Shown in pieces: positions 1 to 12,880 of a stretch of DNA of 64,000 bases. Source of the stretch: Areca catechu. Its lineage: Eukaryota > Streptophyta > Magnoliopsida > Arecales > Arecaceae. The stretch spans positions 30,848,918-30,912,917 of the forward strand of contig CM038042.1 in the NCBI GenBank assembly GCA_021397845.1, given 5' to 3'. Every line of letters begins with the position of its first letter. Within the stretch, counting starts at the first letter, position 1. The notes below the pieces were generated by a model. The model searched no databases. It was given only the letters and a program-made list of their open reading frames with translations, and was not told where the DNA came from. A program made the translations under genes and the position numbers.

Positions 1-1700
1 ATTAGTGCAATTTAAATGGTCATGGACCTGGTCATTCATTTCAATAGGTGTGTGATTTGAATAGGCTTATTTGAAATAAGTGATTAATAAGCAAAAAGAC
101 TCTAGGTCTATTCTTTGTGCGCCATCTTTTCATGCGCACATACCCTTTCATGCCAACATTAGGATTAGCACCATCTCATCAATGTTTTAACCTATCAAAC
201 TATATCAAATAGGCATGAAGGAGAGAGGAGAATAGATAAACTTTATCCTGAAATAAGTGATTTATCTATAAAAGGACAAGAGTTCTTCTGCATGCCACAT
301 TATGTGCCCACCATATGTAGTGCCAATAAGTCCCAAGCCCTTGGAACTCTTGCTATTTGGCATGGATAAAATCTTTTGATGCCCTATTTGGCTACTCCAC
401 TGATGGCTTAATCCAGTTTAAGTTTTACTTAATTAGTTAGTTCAAATAGCAAGCAAACAAACCTAATCTTATTAGGTTAAGAGTTAGGCTAGCTAACATA
501 TGTTAGTATATTAATTTGCTAGCTACTTAGGATCCCATAATCCAAATAAAATTATAATTGACTTTGTTGACCAATTTTTTAGCATGTGTGATATTTTGGG
601 CTTCACATCTAACTAGTAGTAGGTCCAAGTATATATCAATCTAGTTTGATTAGAACTCAACTAATAAAATTAGATCAAACTCATGTCAATCCAAGTTATC
701 AAATTAGAACTTCTTTGTAATTGACTCATAAATTATTCATTTTAATTAATAAAAGTCTTCAAGACATTATTGATATCTAGCAACATATCATGCCTACCCG
801 AAAGATGAAAATTTAATAAAAATTATTAAAATCCTTTTAGTAGAAAGTTACTATGTAATTCAATCCTTCGATCACTATTTATCCTAAACAAACAATGAGT
901 ATGAAAATTTGTCAAATCCTGATACTTCATTCATTTGAATCTCAATCCAATAATGAAGACTCGATTCATAAAAGATTAGAAGTCATTTCTAATTTCATCA
1001 TACTTTAATCAAAGACTTCTCGAGTCATCATATAATGAAAATTATGGAATAAATTCTCCTCTTATCAAGGATAATCGATTCCTTGTTGACCTACTTATAA
1101 CTTTCATATACAATCCATCATATCCATGAACACTCCGTACATGACTTAGTCATGAATGAGTATGAACCAAAACATAGATCATATGCATAAGATTTCATAG
1201 TGATCTCAGGTCTAAGGATCACTTGCACAACCCCACTTAAAGAACCATCTTTTGACAAGTAAGACTCCATAAGATTTTCTTATGGTGGATCAATTCAGTG
1301 AACTTATTTCTAGATGAGCATCCATATTTTGTATTAGTATCCCTACACAAGTGGTCATGAGACCAACCACCCTCTCTATCAAGTATACATAAGATGTACT
1401 AGTCTTTACCGGAAACATCGATCCTAAACTCAATGATCCTATAACTTGGTATATTTAAGATTAGGGTTTATAGAAATTTAGATCTCACTTCTTATAAACT
1501 CATTATAATCCTAAATCCATTATCCTAATCTATGGGATTCATCATAATTTTAAGAAAAATAGTATAAGACATAGCATATGATGAATCAAAAATGTCTCTT
1601 TATTAATAAATTTCTTACATTTAAAAGAAAATTATAAAAAATATCCCTATGACATATAAAATAAAATTGGCTTGCAGGGCATTATTATTTTAGTATAGCA
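1..1700 (-). mobile_element. Degenerate copia LTR remnant, same family as element 1
   Basis: From about 580 onward this stretch is colinear with the LTRs at 48020-50435 and 55552-57965. Shared landmarks are the 'tagcaac.t.tcatg.ctaccc.gaagat' block near 780, 'cttgttgacctact' near 1083, and the terminal 'ttggcttg.agggcat' near 1667-1682. The first 580 bases are AT-rich and only loosely similar. No PPT ('ctcccacttgcac') follows the right end, so this is either a solo LTR or the outer end of a 5' LTR whose element lies left of the window. Divergence is far greater than between the two element 1 LTRs, so it is much older. Confidence 0.7.
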
Positions 1701-2890
1701 TCTAGTAGCCAAGGTACTTTTACACATCGGAGCACCACTCCTATAGCTTGAGACACAACCTCCATCCCCACTAGACATGCTCATATCGTGGGCTACTCAC
1801 CTATTTTGCTTGAGCCTATATCCTTTAAAATGGGCTTGGGCCCTGGTGTTTGGCTCGATTGGTCAAGCTGGGCTCTGATTTAAGTCAACCCAACCAAAAC
1901 TTGACTTGAATCCATATCCCCTAACCCCTCTTCCCTCTTCCCAAGTCCCTGATTGACCCTTCTTTTCGTACTTTCTTGAATCCCAACCCTAATTCCTCTT
2001 TTTACTCTTTATTAGTGGTCGCGACCACATGAGGTAGCTGTTGGTGGTTAAATCAGTGTCTTTGGTGAGGTGCTCCAATGGGTTATGCTGTAATTTTAGT
2101 GATTGGGCTGCACTATAGGATTTGATCATGATCTTTGTGCGGGCACTAGCATAGGCCATGTCCTCGCTACCATCCTCTCACTTCATCCCCATTACCATCT
2201 TCTTGCCGGTTGTCACCTCCTCGACACTATGGAGCCTGATCATGTCTTCTCACATCATCTTGAGTCCCAAGCTCCCTCTCACCTTGTGTTATCCTATGCT
2301 CTCCACCACCTCCTCGCATCGTCCCTAGCCTCCCAACTCTCAAGCCCCTACCGCCTCCTCACATTCTCCTAGTCTAGGGAAGCTCGAGGCTTGGCCTGGA
2401 AGCTCGAAGCTCAAGATGGAGCAGGCTCAAGCTTGGTATAGTGCTGCTATCATTTGGACTGAGCCAGTCCCAAACCAAGCCCAACCCACCTTTTAAGCAA
2501 GTCAAAGCCCCATAACCAGCTATAAGGGTGCCCTTTGAGCAATATAACCTACTCGTTCAACAAGTGCAAACTTTTGTCATGACTGCCTAAGACATCCAAT
2601 AGATAACGTGGTGCTATGAGAAGTACCCCAACAAGTGCCACCTCAGCCTCTTCCCTATAGCCCGGAGCGAAAAAGGCAAAGTCAAACAAACTGACCCAGC
2701 AGTCTTGATTGTGGCAGGAGGAGGTGAGCCTTGACTTCGTAGTCTAGAAAAGATTTCAGCCCAGGATATAGATTGGAGGTTCCAAGAGATGAATCAATGA
2801 ATTGAAGCACTGTATAATTAGGCCTCAGCTCAATATGGTGAGATTGGTTTCAATGTCAATTTGTGCTTGAACAAATTATGGATGAACCAT
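1701..2890. other. Unassigned repeat-derived stretch
   Basis: GC is higher than in the flanks, with a pyrimidine-rich tract near 1915-2010. An 89-codon open frame at 2103-2372 is rich in H, S and L and has no recognisable domain. The stretch is probably upstream sequence of the decayed gypsy gag that follows, but nothing in it proves this. Confidence 0.3.
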
Positions 2891-3560
2891 TTGTGAGCTA
2901 ATTCAAATGCTATAGTTGGAAGCGTATGATGGGATAATCGACCTAGTAGATTATTTGGAGAGTTTTAAAGCCATCGTGCTTTTACATAGAGCCACTGATG
3001 TAATTCTCTATTGAGCTTTCCTCTCCCCTCTATAAAAGGTGGCCCTATATTAGTATTCAAGCCTTAAGTCAAACTCGATCCATTCTTTTAAATAGCTTTG
3101 TCAATTTTTCATAGCACATTTCATTAGCAATAGGAGGTAGCACCGTTAGTTGGACTCCCTACTAAACATCAAACAAAAGGAAGGAGAGTCACTTATAAAT
3201 TATGTGAGCTACTTTAACATAGCCATTTTGAAAGTATGTGACCTCGATCAGTTAGTTGTTGTATCTACCCTGAAGGGTGGCCTTTAGAAGTGTCAATTCC
3301 TCTTCTTCCTAGAGAAGAGATGCCCAAAGGATTTTGTAGAGATTTTATCTTAAGCAAAGAAGTACACTAATGACGAGGAAGCTTTCAAACTACATGGGAC
3401 CTCACTTGAGAGAAAATTTGAAGGAAAAAAATAAAGAGAAGAGTGCACTGAAGTATGAGGCTCAGAGAGGAAAGGGCATGTATCAATCTCAGTTGTACCT
3501 TGGAATTGTCATCCAGGACTCCTCCCTAAGGTCAATAGATTGGCTCCCTGCCTAGGAGGT
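2890..3560 (+). pseudogene. Relict Ty3/gypsy gag (retrotransposon gag domain)
   Basis: Reading across frames and stops, the plus strand keeps hallmarks of a plant gypsy gag. 'DYLESFKAIVLLHRATD' lies near 2950-3000, 'HFISNRR' near 3117, 'IKQKEGESLINYVSYFN' near 3167-3220, 'VCDLDQLVV' near 3236, and 'KRCPKDFVEIL' followed by 'AKKYTNDEEAF' near 3318-3390. This order (capsid-like core, then the KQK.GESL..YV helix, then the A.KY...EE segment) is that of gag proteins from Tat/Athila-side gypsy elements. At least four stops and a frameshift break it. No zinc knuckle, protease or pol follows, because the CACTA-like sequence starts about 130 bases downstream. It is a dead fragment; the lineage assignment is from memory of the family. 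Confidence 0.65.
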
Positions 3561-3694
3561 TCGCTGCATACATCCCTTTGAATACCTCAAGAACACAAAT
3601 ATTAATAAAGATTAAAGACAACGGGCGACTACCAAGGTTGATCAAAATGCGGGCTTCACCCTCCTGGCATGACTTGAACAAATATTGCCTAGTT

Positions 3695-5960
3695 CACCCA
3701 CAATGAAAAAGAAAGTTTTTTGTAGCAAAAAAATTGTCACAAAATATCCATTTTTTGTCACTAAAACTTTTAAGACAAAAAAAACTCATCGTAAACTTGT
3801 TGCTAAAGTCCCATCGCAATAAGTCATGATTAACTTTTTGCAACAAAACTATTTTGGTACAAAAAGTATGCTTTTAACAATAAAATAATATTTTGTAATA
3901 ACAAAAGGCTCATCTAGTGACAAATATTTTGTCACAAAAAGATAATATTATCATAAAATATATATTTGTCACTAAAAGGAATAAGATTTTATTCCATATG
4001 CATATTAAGTGACAAATATTTTTTGTCACTGAAAATCTAGTTTTGTGACAACATATTTTGTCACTAAAATTTTACTTTATGATGAAATGTTTTGTCATAA
4101 TAGATTCTTGACTAACAAAATATTTTATACTTTAAACGACAAAATATGTTGTCACCAAAAAAAGTAGTTTTAATGACAAAATTTATCACAAATGTTAATA
4201 TGTAATTTAGAAACAATTTTTAGTGATAAAATTTGTTGTCACAAAAAGTTAACATATTAGTAAAAAAAGTTTTTGAGCAACAAAATATATTATCACAAAA
4301 ATGTCAACCTATCATTAGTGAAAACTTTGTTATTAAAAAGGGTTAACCTTCCCTTAAACAATGATTCTTAGTGACAAAATTTATCGTCCCAAAAAGTTAA
4401 CCTGTGATTAGTGACAAAATTTGTTGTCACCAAAAAAAATAACATGCTATTTTCTCTTCAAATGAACAAGCAAAATATACTAAAATTTAAATGATTCATT
4501 GTTCATAATAATTCAAATATCCTTTAAATACATATATAAAAATTTTTATATGTTCCTTTAGCATCATCTTTATAACAAAAGTTTACAAACAAAATGATAA
4601 GTCTCAAACAACACCCACAAAGTTATGAAATGCCTAAGTCTTGAGTAACAACCATAACACCATAAGGCTTCTCAAAAGCTTCCATGTAAGTTAATTCTTT
4701 CTCAACCAACAAAACCATAAAGCTTCCACAAAGCTTCCATGCAAGTCAAATTCCTTCTTAACTACAAAAGCCATAAAGCTTCCACAAAGTTTCATGAAAG
4801 TCAAATTCTTTCTCAACAACTTATAATATGAAAAATAAATAATTCAAATTAGAATAATATAAGGATGCATGCTAAATTAGAAATTTTTAAACATGTATAT
4901 AAGGTATTTGAGTTAATTTATATGAAATCTACATCTATGTATTCAAATATATAACAATGACAACCACCACCACAACTACTACAACCATAAGCATTTCAAA
5001 ATTATCCAACCACCACCATTACAACAACATTAACTTTCAATTATCAAATCACAATCACAAACAATCAACAATTACAATAATCAAATTATCATAGCTAAGA
5101 GATAGTAAATAAGTAACTTAATGTTGAAAAAGCAGACTACTAAGCTTGATTGTGCTGCATCTCTCTCATGAATTACTACAATTTCTTCAACAGATCTTCA
5201 TAAGTCTTCATTTTTTTTCATATGTGGCAATCTTCTCGTGACTTCAGCAATCTTCTTGTTGGCTCTTTTAGTTGAGACTCAGTAGTAGCAAGTCAGTTTC
5301 TGAGCTTATTATCATGTAAGCTTGATATGTAGGATGAACTTGAGCTTTCAACTTTAATGTCACATCTCATCCACCTCAAATATGCCAATTCTTGCCAAGC
5401 ATACTAACCAAATCTGATTTTGATCTACACCTTCCTCCAAAGATTGCTATCTTAATTCAGTCATTTTATCCTGTAAAGTTTTCAAAGATACTTTAGAACT
5501 CAAGATATTTTTTATAAATAAAATATAAGAAGAGTACACTTATACTTACAAATTTTGATCAAGCAATTTCATTAATGAATCTTGTCCACCCTTTTGTGTG
5601 TGTGTATGCTTGAAGAGATCAACCACACTGGATTCTCCTTGTAAAGTTAGAATAAAAATAAATAAATAATTCATTAATCTTAATGTACATTAAATATTTA
5701 AAAATATAAAAGTGTTAAAAATTTTATATTACCTACTGTAGTTTTTTTGAGACTTGCTGATATGGCTGGATATGGCTATTGCATTGGATGGCTCTAGTTT
5801 TTTCTTCAAGTTGCGTGGATATTCCAGAACCTACAAAATAATGAAAACACGAAAGTCTAGCCATGATGGGGGGTCCCTAATGATGGATCTTCCAATGCCT
5901 AAGTTAGTCTCCTATAGAAGTAAACAGAAGAGATGGGTCTATAGCTTCTAGGTAGATGGT
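3695..5960 (-). mobile_element. CACTA (En/Spm)-like transposon fragment, degenerate
   Basis: The left end 'CACCCACAATGAAAAAG' at 3695 resembles the CACTACAAGAAAAA terminus of plant CACTA elements. It is followed by a dense field of subterminal repeats (separate entry). Further in, the minus strand around 5290-5160 can be read as a charged helical segment with stops (K/R/E-rich, e.g. 'KIAEVTRRL'), like the coiled-coil tail of plant En/Spm transposases. I could not find the opposite TIR, so the right boundary is arbitrary and the copy is probably truncated. An old MITE cluster is the alternative. Confidence 0.45.
3715..4440. repeat. Subterminal palindromic repeats (GTGACAAAAT...TTTGTCAC)
   Basis: Roughly a dozen variants of GTGACAAA(A)T and its complement ATTTTGTCAC occur here, often as back-to-back palindromes (for example 'gtgacaaatattttgtcac' near 3918). 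The spacer 'aaaaagttaac' also recurs. Dense short inverted motifs near one end are typical of CACTA subterminal regions, where they bind transposase. Confidence 0.6.
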
Positions 5961-7063
5961 GTAGTGGTGGAGTAATGTCGAGATAGAGTAGAGGCAGGTG
6001 AAGCAAATATGGTGGGATGTAGGCATAGCACAAGAGAGAGAGAGAGAGTGAGGCTTTAGGCAAGGCAAGGTAGCTTTGGCCTTCACTCGGGCAGTGATCT
6101 AGAGCTTCAGAAGGCTTTGAAAGAACTATTGAGACTCTCAGAGGACCTAGTTTTTTATAAGAAGCTATAGGAGGGGCCTTTTGAAAGAAAGCTTTAAATG
6201 ATTTTGGAAGAACTTACTTAGAGATTCCTGGAAAATGGTTTTTATAGATAAGTACATAGAGTACTTGGTTCCTAAGGATGTTCTGTGGCATTGGGAGTGG
6301 GGTTGGCACATTTCTACAAAGCGCATATCCTGGAGGGATGGCTTGGAGTGGTTGGAGATAGCGTAGAGCTCATGTTCATAATAGGCATGCTTCCGTAGTG
6401 CACTTGCACCTATGGGAGTGGTCGATGTTAGAGAGTTGGTGCTAGGTTACCTGCTTCCTTATGAAAGAAGGTTACACTAGGCTTCTCAGCATGACTTTTG
6501 ATGGATATGTGTTTGGATTTGAGGGGTTTGCTTCTAGTGTTGAGCTGGCAGGCGATGTGGTGAGATACATGGGAGTCCATGTAGGTCTGACTATTTGTAG
6601 TTATATCAGTTGCCTCCCACTTTCTATGGTGAGGTGTCTCATTTGCCTCATGCATAGGAAGTAAGGGTTAAGGGTCACAAAGCTCAATATCGGATCTATG
6701 CTTACTGGAGTTAGTTGCTTGGATGGTTTGCCTCTGTTCCTAGCGGGTGAGGACTCAGTGATGCTTCACTATGCACTGGGTGAGGTGCTGGATGTTGGTG
6801 GTATAGGCTATACGTGACTCTAGATGAGATCTGGAGAGTTGTGTTCATCCAGATTGTGTGTGCTAGCTACATTTAAAGGGACATGAAATGATTTAGAGTG
6901 ATTAAGGGCATATGATGGTGGTTCGTGGCTCAAAATGGCTCACAGTTTGAGTGGAGCGATGCACCCATTGGGAGGCGAGCATGTGTCTACTAGCAAACCA
7001 TCACTTAATGTCAAGGCTTTTGGGCCACTATCTTTGGAGAGAGGCCATAACTAGGAGTGGGGC
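5961..7063. other. Decayed sequence, no gene recognised
   Basis: Base composition resembles coding DNA and all frames are broken by stops. Short open frames near 6461-6664 on both strands overlap each other and show no domain. A short GA tract lies at about 6031-6048. This may be upstream sequence of the PF04195-like relic. Confidence 0.3.
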
Positions 7064-9397
7064 ATGGTGTTTGTCCTTCCATCTTTGCCATCTACGAAGA
7101 GTCTAGAGTCTTCACTATCAAGGAAATCTATTGCTATTGAAGGAGTTGCTGCAACGAGAGTAGTGGATCTCCCTCCTTCTTCCCCTTATCTTTTCTTTTG
7201 CTTGGTTCTTTTGGTGTGTATTGGGAGGTTCTATATGGGATCAATGGCTATTGAAGATACTCCCCAAGCAATCAAATCTATCTTGGATGAAGAAGACATG
7301 GCTAGGATTTGAGGGAAGCTCAATGTTCCAATATCGATCAGGCTTGAGCTACCAAGCCCCTCAAAAAGGGTAACCGTGGGGTTGGCGACCTAAGTGACCC
7401 TATATGAAGAATCACTTAAGGCTGGGTTGAGGCTTCTGATTCACGTAGTCATTGCTAAGCTACTCTAATGGTACTAGGTATGCCCTACCTAGTTGGTCTT
7501 CAATGCATGGTGGCTAATCATGGATTTTTTCTACCATTTGGTGTAATGTTGGGAGATGCCTCATGCTAGGGTCTTCATGGCCTTCTTTCAATTGAAGTTC
7601 GGTTCACAAGGCTGGTGGTATGCTTTACAAGGAAGGGATACCAAATTTCAAAGGGTCCAGTCAAAGTGTTCTTGCAGAAGTGGTGATTTCTTTGTAGCTT
7701 CCTTGGTGATCTAGCTATTTCCAACCACATAAGGGTCGCTAGATAGGAAAAGGGACAAGACCCCTGGAATTACAGCTTCTGGAGAGGGAGATGGTGCAAA
7801 GGTTGGAGACAGCTATGATCTCTCCCCTAGAAGATCTCTTGTGCAAGGAGTTTTAACAGCATTGTGTCATAGGGACCCACCTATTGTTGGTAAGTGTTTC
7901 TTTTAACTTTTTCTAAGCTATCTCACCTTTTAAAAAAGGGGATGCCATTAATCTTTGATAGATTTGTCACTTCAAAAAGTGGAGGCAGCCTAGAGTCTTG
8001 CTTCTCTTGCAGGGGATAGGAAGGGAAAGCAAGCTTTGGCCAAGCTAGAGAAGGCTCCAAAGGCCAAAAAGTGATAATGGTGCACAGAGGATGCCCCTGC
8101 TCCAAAAGTAGGTGAGACTTCCTTTAGGGCCATTGACATTTCAATTGGTAAGGCAGCGGAGGTCATAGGCGTGGGTATGAGGATAGCTAACGAGGTTGCT
8201 AGGATGATCAAAGAGGCTCCACAAGCCCCTCACAAAGATGCAAGGGTAGCCAGCGAGGATGTTGAGATGGTAGAGGCTGGTTATGGCACCATTGTGGCTA
8301 TGGATCAGGCCACTAGTGGGGTCCATTGGGCTCCAAGCAAGGCTAGTAATGATCATAGTGGGAACGTAGAGGATGGCACTGGGTACCTATGAGCAAGGGC
8401 ATGGCTACAAGGAAATTTCGCCCAAAGATAATGAAGGTGGGGTGGTCAACTACTTCTGGCATTAAAGTTCCTAACACGAAGACCTACAATTCGATGCTGG
8501 AGAGGTACATACCTTCCGAGTACAAGGAGGACTTCTTTAGGGGACCATTTTAAATAATGTTTAGTAGTTTGTCTGCACCTTGATGGTGGTAAGTCTGTTA
8601 AGCTTAGACTTTTCCTGTCTTTAAAGGGCCTTGTTGGAAGCTTGACTGGTGGTTTTTTATAGAGTAACTTCATGGTATAGGGGGGTAGCTTCAACATTTG
8701 GTGAGGCTAGAGCATGACCATCAGTAAACTTGCCGACACATTTCAACATGGGAGAGCAAACAAGATGACATTGTAAAAGATTTCAGCATCATCTCAAGTG
8801 GCTAGCCATCGAAAAGAAGCATTTGCAGATGATAGTAAGTGAGCTAGCAATGGTATCGATGCAAGTCAAAGATCTCCAGACTGAAATTGCCAGGCTAAAA
8901 AGTGATGCTATTTGGTGGCAAGATGAAGCTGCCCGGCGTAAGGATGAGCTAGCTAGGGCTAGAAGTGAGGTAGTGATGCTAGTAGGATCGCTTGCCATAG
9001 CTGAGGGCAAGTCAACCATGCTAAGAGGGTTGCTCACTAGGCGGAGGAGGAGATGATTGGACTAAGTGGATCACTCATCGAAGTGGAAGAAGAGGCAACC
9101 AGGTTGAAAGGGTCACTATCTGAAGCCAAGGAGAAGACATCCCTTATCGAACACTGGGCCTTGCAAGCTACTATTGAGGCCATAGAGGCTTTTAAGAGGG
9201 AGAGGATTTTGCCAAGAGTTATGGAGTCTTGCTACGATGCCTATGCCAAAGGTGCCCAGTGGTGCAAAAGGAAGGTGGTGAAGCATTACTTGGAACTTGA
9301 CCTTAAGGTGTTGTCTTCGGGGAGGTCATCTTTCAACGATGATTCTAGCAGCTCTAGTGTAGATGAGGGTAGCAAAGCAACATTGCTAGTCTTCTGA
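7064..9397 (+). pseudogene. Relict 'putative gypsy-type transposon' (PF04195/Transposase_28-like) protein
   Basis: Plus-strand translation, ignoring stops, gives the expected order for this plant transposon-associated family. A linker near 7312-7380 contains 'KLNVPISIRLELPSPS'. The conserved N-terminal domain follows at about 7400-7700, with 'ESLKAGLRLLIHVVIAKLL', then 'TQLVFNAWWLIMDFF' (first residue inferred at a stop) and 'FMAFFQLKFGSQGWWY'. A charged low-complexity middle covers about 8000-8400. A long coiled coil runs from about 8820 to 9200 (heptads such as 'LQTEIARLKSDA'), then 'ESCYDAYAKGAQWCKRKVV' and an 'LELDLKVL' end with a Ser-rich tail. A frameshift sits near 9040-9056, and one stop near 7310 (TGA) looks like a CGA-to-TGA change. 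Function of the intact family is unknown; it is found beside gypsy-type elements. Confidence 0.6.
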
Positions 9398-9639
9398 CTT
9401 TTGTTTTTTTCATTTTTTTTGTAAAGGGACGTTAAGTCTTTATAAAAGAGATATTAGGATGAAATAAAGAAACTTTTATCCTTATTTTCCTCTTATGCAC
9501 CTTCCTTTTTGAAACTTCTGACATGAGTCTCTACATCTTATTTAATGTTTGAGCAGAAGATGAAGTTCTTCGGAAGGAAGTTGCATATCAGGTTGTCAAG
9601 GATCCAACCATCAAAAATAAAGAAGAGAAGCAGTAGTCA
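9398..9639 (+). other. 3' flank of the PF04195-like relic up to the Athila insertion
   Basis: A T-rich tract and a possible poly(A) signal ('aatgaa'/'gaaataaag' near 9460) follow the stop. A charged reading then resumes after a 'tttgagcag' acceptor-like site near 9545. The last 18 bases (9621-9638) read R-R-E-A-V-V and continue in frame into 43910 on the far side of the Athila element. Confidence 0.4.
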
Positions 9640-11694
9640 TGAGTAGCTAATAGATCATGATATATCGTTAAAGCATCACGATTATTAGTTTAAATAACCA
9701 ACTTTTAAATAAAATTAAAAATATGTAGAAAGAATAAGTCGAGTCGAATTCATAGAGAAGACAGTGCTTAGGATAATTTGAAATCTTGATTTTTATAAAA
9801 TAAAAAAAAATAATTTAAAGTCAAAAAATTAAAAATTAAAAATATAAAATAAAATTTAAAACTTGGTATGTCAATCTGCTAATTAGATTTTAGCATCTAC
9901 TTGCAATAAAAAATAAATAATAAAAAATTAAATTGCATAAAAATAAACTTTACATTAATCAGAATCTAATTAAAGAAATTAAAAATAAAAATTCAATAAA
10001 CTACAAAAAAGCGATAACAAAGTATCGGAAGTTGATTTGTCGTAGCCTCGTCGGAAAGTTGGTGATGTCACTTCGCCTCTTTCATTGTACTCCATGGAGC
10101 GAACTGGACTTTCTCTTCTTTTTTCTCTTTGGATCTTGATCTGAAAATTGGTATAGGCAAAAAGATGGTATAGAAGATAGAGCTTGTCCTCTAAGAAACC
10201 TCACTCTTAGAGGCCAACCGTAATCCAAAGTTAAGCCTTCTACCCAATACCATACTTCTCTCTCCAAGATCATTTTTTTCATAGCCTAGGGTCCTTTAAA
10301 TAGAGAGGACTAGATAGACCCTTCACTCGTGACTGTTGGATGGTTTGAAATTATGGGGGATCATATTTTAGCAGGCTGCAATAGTGGAGTCTCTTTAATC
10401 GTCTGATTGGCTGCTTTGGATGGCTAAGATTTGTGGGTGCTAGTGGCCATGGATCATACTTGGGGCATGCCTAGGACTTTTTTTTTTTGCTGTATTAGAG
10501 TTGAAGAGAGCCATTGATTTTTTTTAGATCGCTTAGATCGACTAGACTCGTGGAATTGGCATAAGGGATGGCTCCAGACCAAGCGATGATGATGAGCTAA
10601 GAGGTGGTGGTGACCGGGAGGGTGGCAGGGTTAGAGATGGGAAAAAAGACTAGTAGCAGTGCCATGGGAAGGAGGTAGCAATGGCTCTCGACGGTGGCTA
10701 GGGTATTGGGTGGTGGCCATGGTGGTGAAAAGTAGCAGTGGGATGTAGAGGAGAGGAGTAGCAGTGGCAGTGAACGGCAGCATGCGATGATGGCTTGAGG
10801 TAGGTGATAGCGGTCGGCATCTCGATGGCGAGAAAAGGTAGAGAGCAGTTGGGAAAGATCGAAAGGAGATGGCCACTGTTATTGGAGTGGTGGTCGATGG
10901 CATGGGATAGAGGGCAGCTCGGTAGGGGAAAAGGTGGTGCCGGGATGATGGCCAGCGGTGGTGAGGGTGATGACTCATGATGGGAGACTGTGCATCCGAT
11001 GGTGGCGGTGGTGGATCGAGTGAAGGGCATGGGTGAAGATGGTGGTGGCTTTTTGGTGGTTCTGAGCAATATTTTTGGTCGACGAGGAAGGATGGTGGTG
11101 GCTTTGGGTGACAGATGGTAGCTCAGGCATTTGGATGGCGGCTCGGGTGGGGAGAAGGCAAAAATCCCTCCACGGTCCATGGCCATGGACCGTTGGTAAT
11201 GGTATTCTTAGACCACCCAGACCTCCGTAGACCAAGCATCCAGTCCATGGTGGACTAGTTGCTTTAAAAACTATGCATAACTTGATGTTCTATTCTTTTC
11301 TTGATTCTAGCCCATTTGAACTCTGATTGCATGCCATTAGATCTGTTGGATTCTATAAGTCGAGCTTTTCATGTTCGCAAGTTTTAATCAATTTTCTTAG
11401 GTTCAAGAGTTTCAAAAATTTCTATTAATCTTAATGTATTTGCTAAAGAGGAAGAAACATGAATAAAATTTTTTTATTAAATACTTTGATAGATTTAAAA
11501 TTATTTTGGTACTTAGATTAATACATGACTTGACATATACTTATCATAAAAGAGTTCTAATTTCATATTTTTCAAAGATATTTTAACATAATTAATTTTA
11601 TAGGAAAATCTAATTTAGTTATAAAATTAGGGTTTTTAGAAGATGTATGCACCAATAATTAGTTAAAATAAATGTACAAGTATAAGATTTATCA
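9640..11694 (-). repeat. 3' LTR of the Athila-like element
   Basis: Colinear with the split 5' LTR; the outer ends read TG at 9640 and CA at 11694. On the plus strand it holds an AT-rich end (9658-10010), a middle with open frames on either strand, and a GGT/GGC-rich block (10600-11200). That block creates spurious H/S/P-rich minus-strand open frames. The left boundary has about 20 bases that align poorly with the other copy, so it is uncertain by that much. Confidence 0.8.
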
Positions 11695-11706
11695 CATCTT
11701 TCAACT
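11695..11706 (-). other. Polypurine tract of the Athila-like element (degenerate)
   Basis: On the minus strand the bases before the LTR are AGTTGAAAGATG. This is the position and shape of the AGTTGGGGG(A)TG tract that primes plus-strand synthesis in this lineage, with G-to-A changes. Confidence 0.5.
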
Positions 11707-12880
11707 TACTCATTGCTAGTCCCTTAGCAACATAATAGACATATAAATATTAAATTACAACCATGTATTATTAAGAGCTTCTTTACAATAACAGATCTAG
11801 GGTCGAAAGTAACAAGATCTAGCAAGTATCACTAACTATGTATTAAGTTTCAGAAGTAGCTATCATGGTCAACATAATTAGAAACTTTCTTAGGATTCAT
11901 CTAAAGATCTACAGCACTTGTGTTCATGATGACAATCTTAGCATTTCACTATCAGCTTGCAAAGAACAAATATTTTTTTGCTTATCACCTATTCTGGTTA
12001 ATTTTCTACACACCTCTAAATCAAGCTCATGAATGTAAGGTAGCTTTCACACTACCTGATTTTTTTGTAGTGCTGAACATCATAGCTTTCCCTTTGAGTG
12101 AATCTTCATACTTGACTTAGTTACAGAGATCCAATTACTAAGCTTAGGGCAATCCATATATACTCTATGTTTTGTACTTTTATTTCGGATAGGTAGCTCT
12201 TTCCTTGAATTCAAGATAGCTTTTACACTGCCTGATTTTTTTTAGGTAGGTAGCTCTTTTCTTAAATTCAAGTTTTTTAATTAGAATGATATCAATTACC
12301 AATTTTTAATGATAATTGGATCCTTAGTTGACTTTACAACTAACACCTACTTTATCTTGCCAATGTGCATGTATAATTAGAAGTGCTAATAGCCTTTAGA
12401 TGATCTAAGTAGGTTTCTAATAATCTGATCAATTAGTCTACTCTTGACTTGCTACAGTCATTAGCAAATACTTTCTAACTCTATTACTTTTTTCTAGTCT
12501 ATTTTACTCAAAATTTTCTTTCTTGATACATGATTTAAAAAAATATATATTGTTTAATTTTTTTTTAAAAATTTTCATAGATTCTCAAAAAAATTTTAAA
12601 ATGTTTTCAAAATTTTGTCCCTACCCTCCAACTTAAATACCATTATCCCTAATGGTAAAAGAAATTTAAAGAAATGAATACAACCATAAGGACAAACATG
12701 AATTGGTTAAGGGTAGAAGTAGCCTGAGAGAAGCTTATCATTAATGTAAAGGAGACGTCTTTTTCTTTCTTTTTTTAAATTTTTATTTATTTGAAATTAA
12801 AAAAAATAAATATGATGTATATATTGGGTTACCTCCCAATAAGTATTAAGTTTAACGTCTTCAACTAGATACAATGTAGC
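11707..12880 (-). other. Post-integrase region of the Athila-like element
   Basis: This is where some Athila elements carry an env-like frame. A 66-codon plus-strand frame at 11920-12120 shows no domain. The sequence near 12540-12640 is A/T-rich and matches the untranslated tail style of such elements. No env-like protein can be supported. Confidence 0.4.

Noticed and set aside
2103..2372. 89-codon plus-strand open frame
   Set aside because: No domain, H/L/S-rich, no support from context.
10631..11235. Overlapping minus-strand open frames rich in His, Ser and Pro (115, 162 and 86 codons)
   Set aside because: They lie in the GGT/GGC-rich part of the Athila LTR, overlap in different frames and are not kept in the other LTR. 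Composition artefact.
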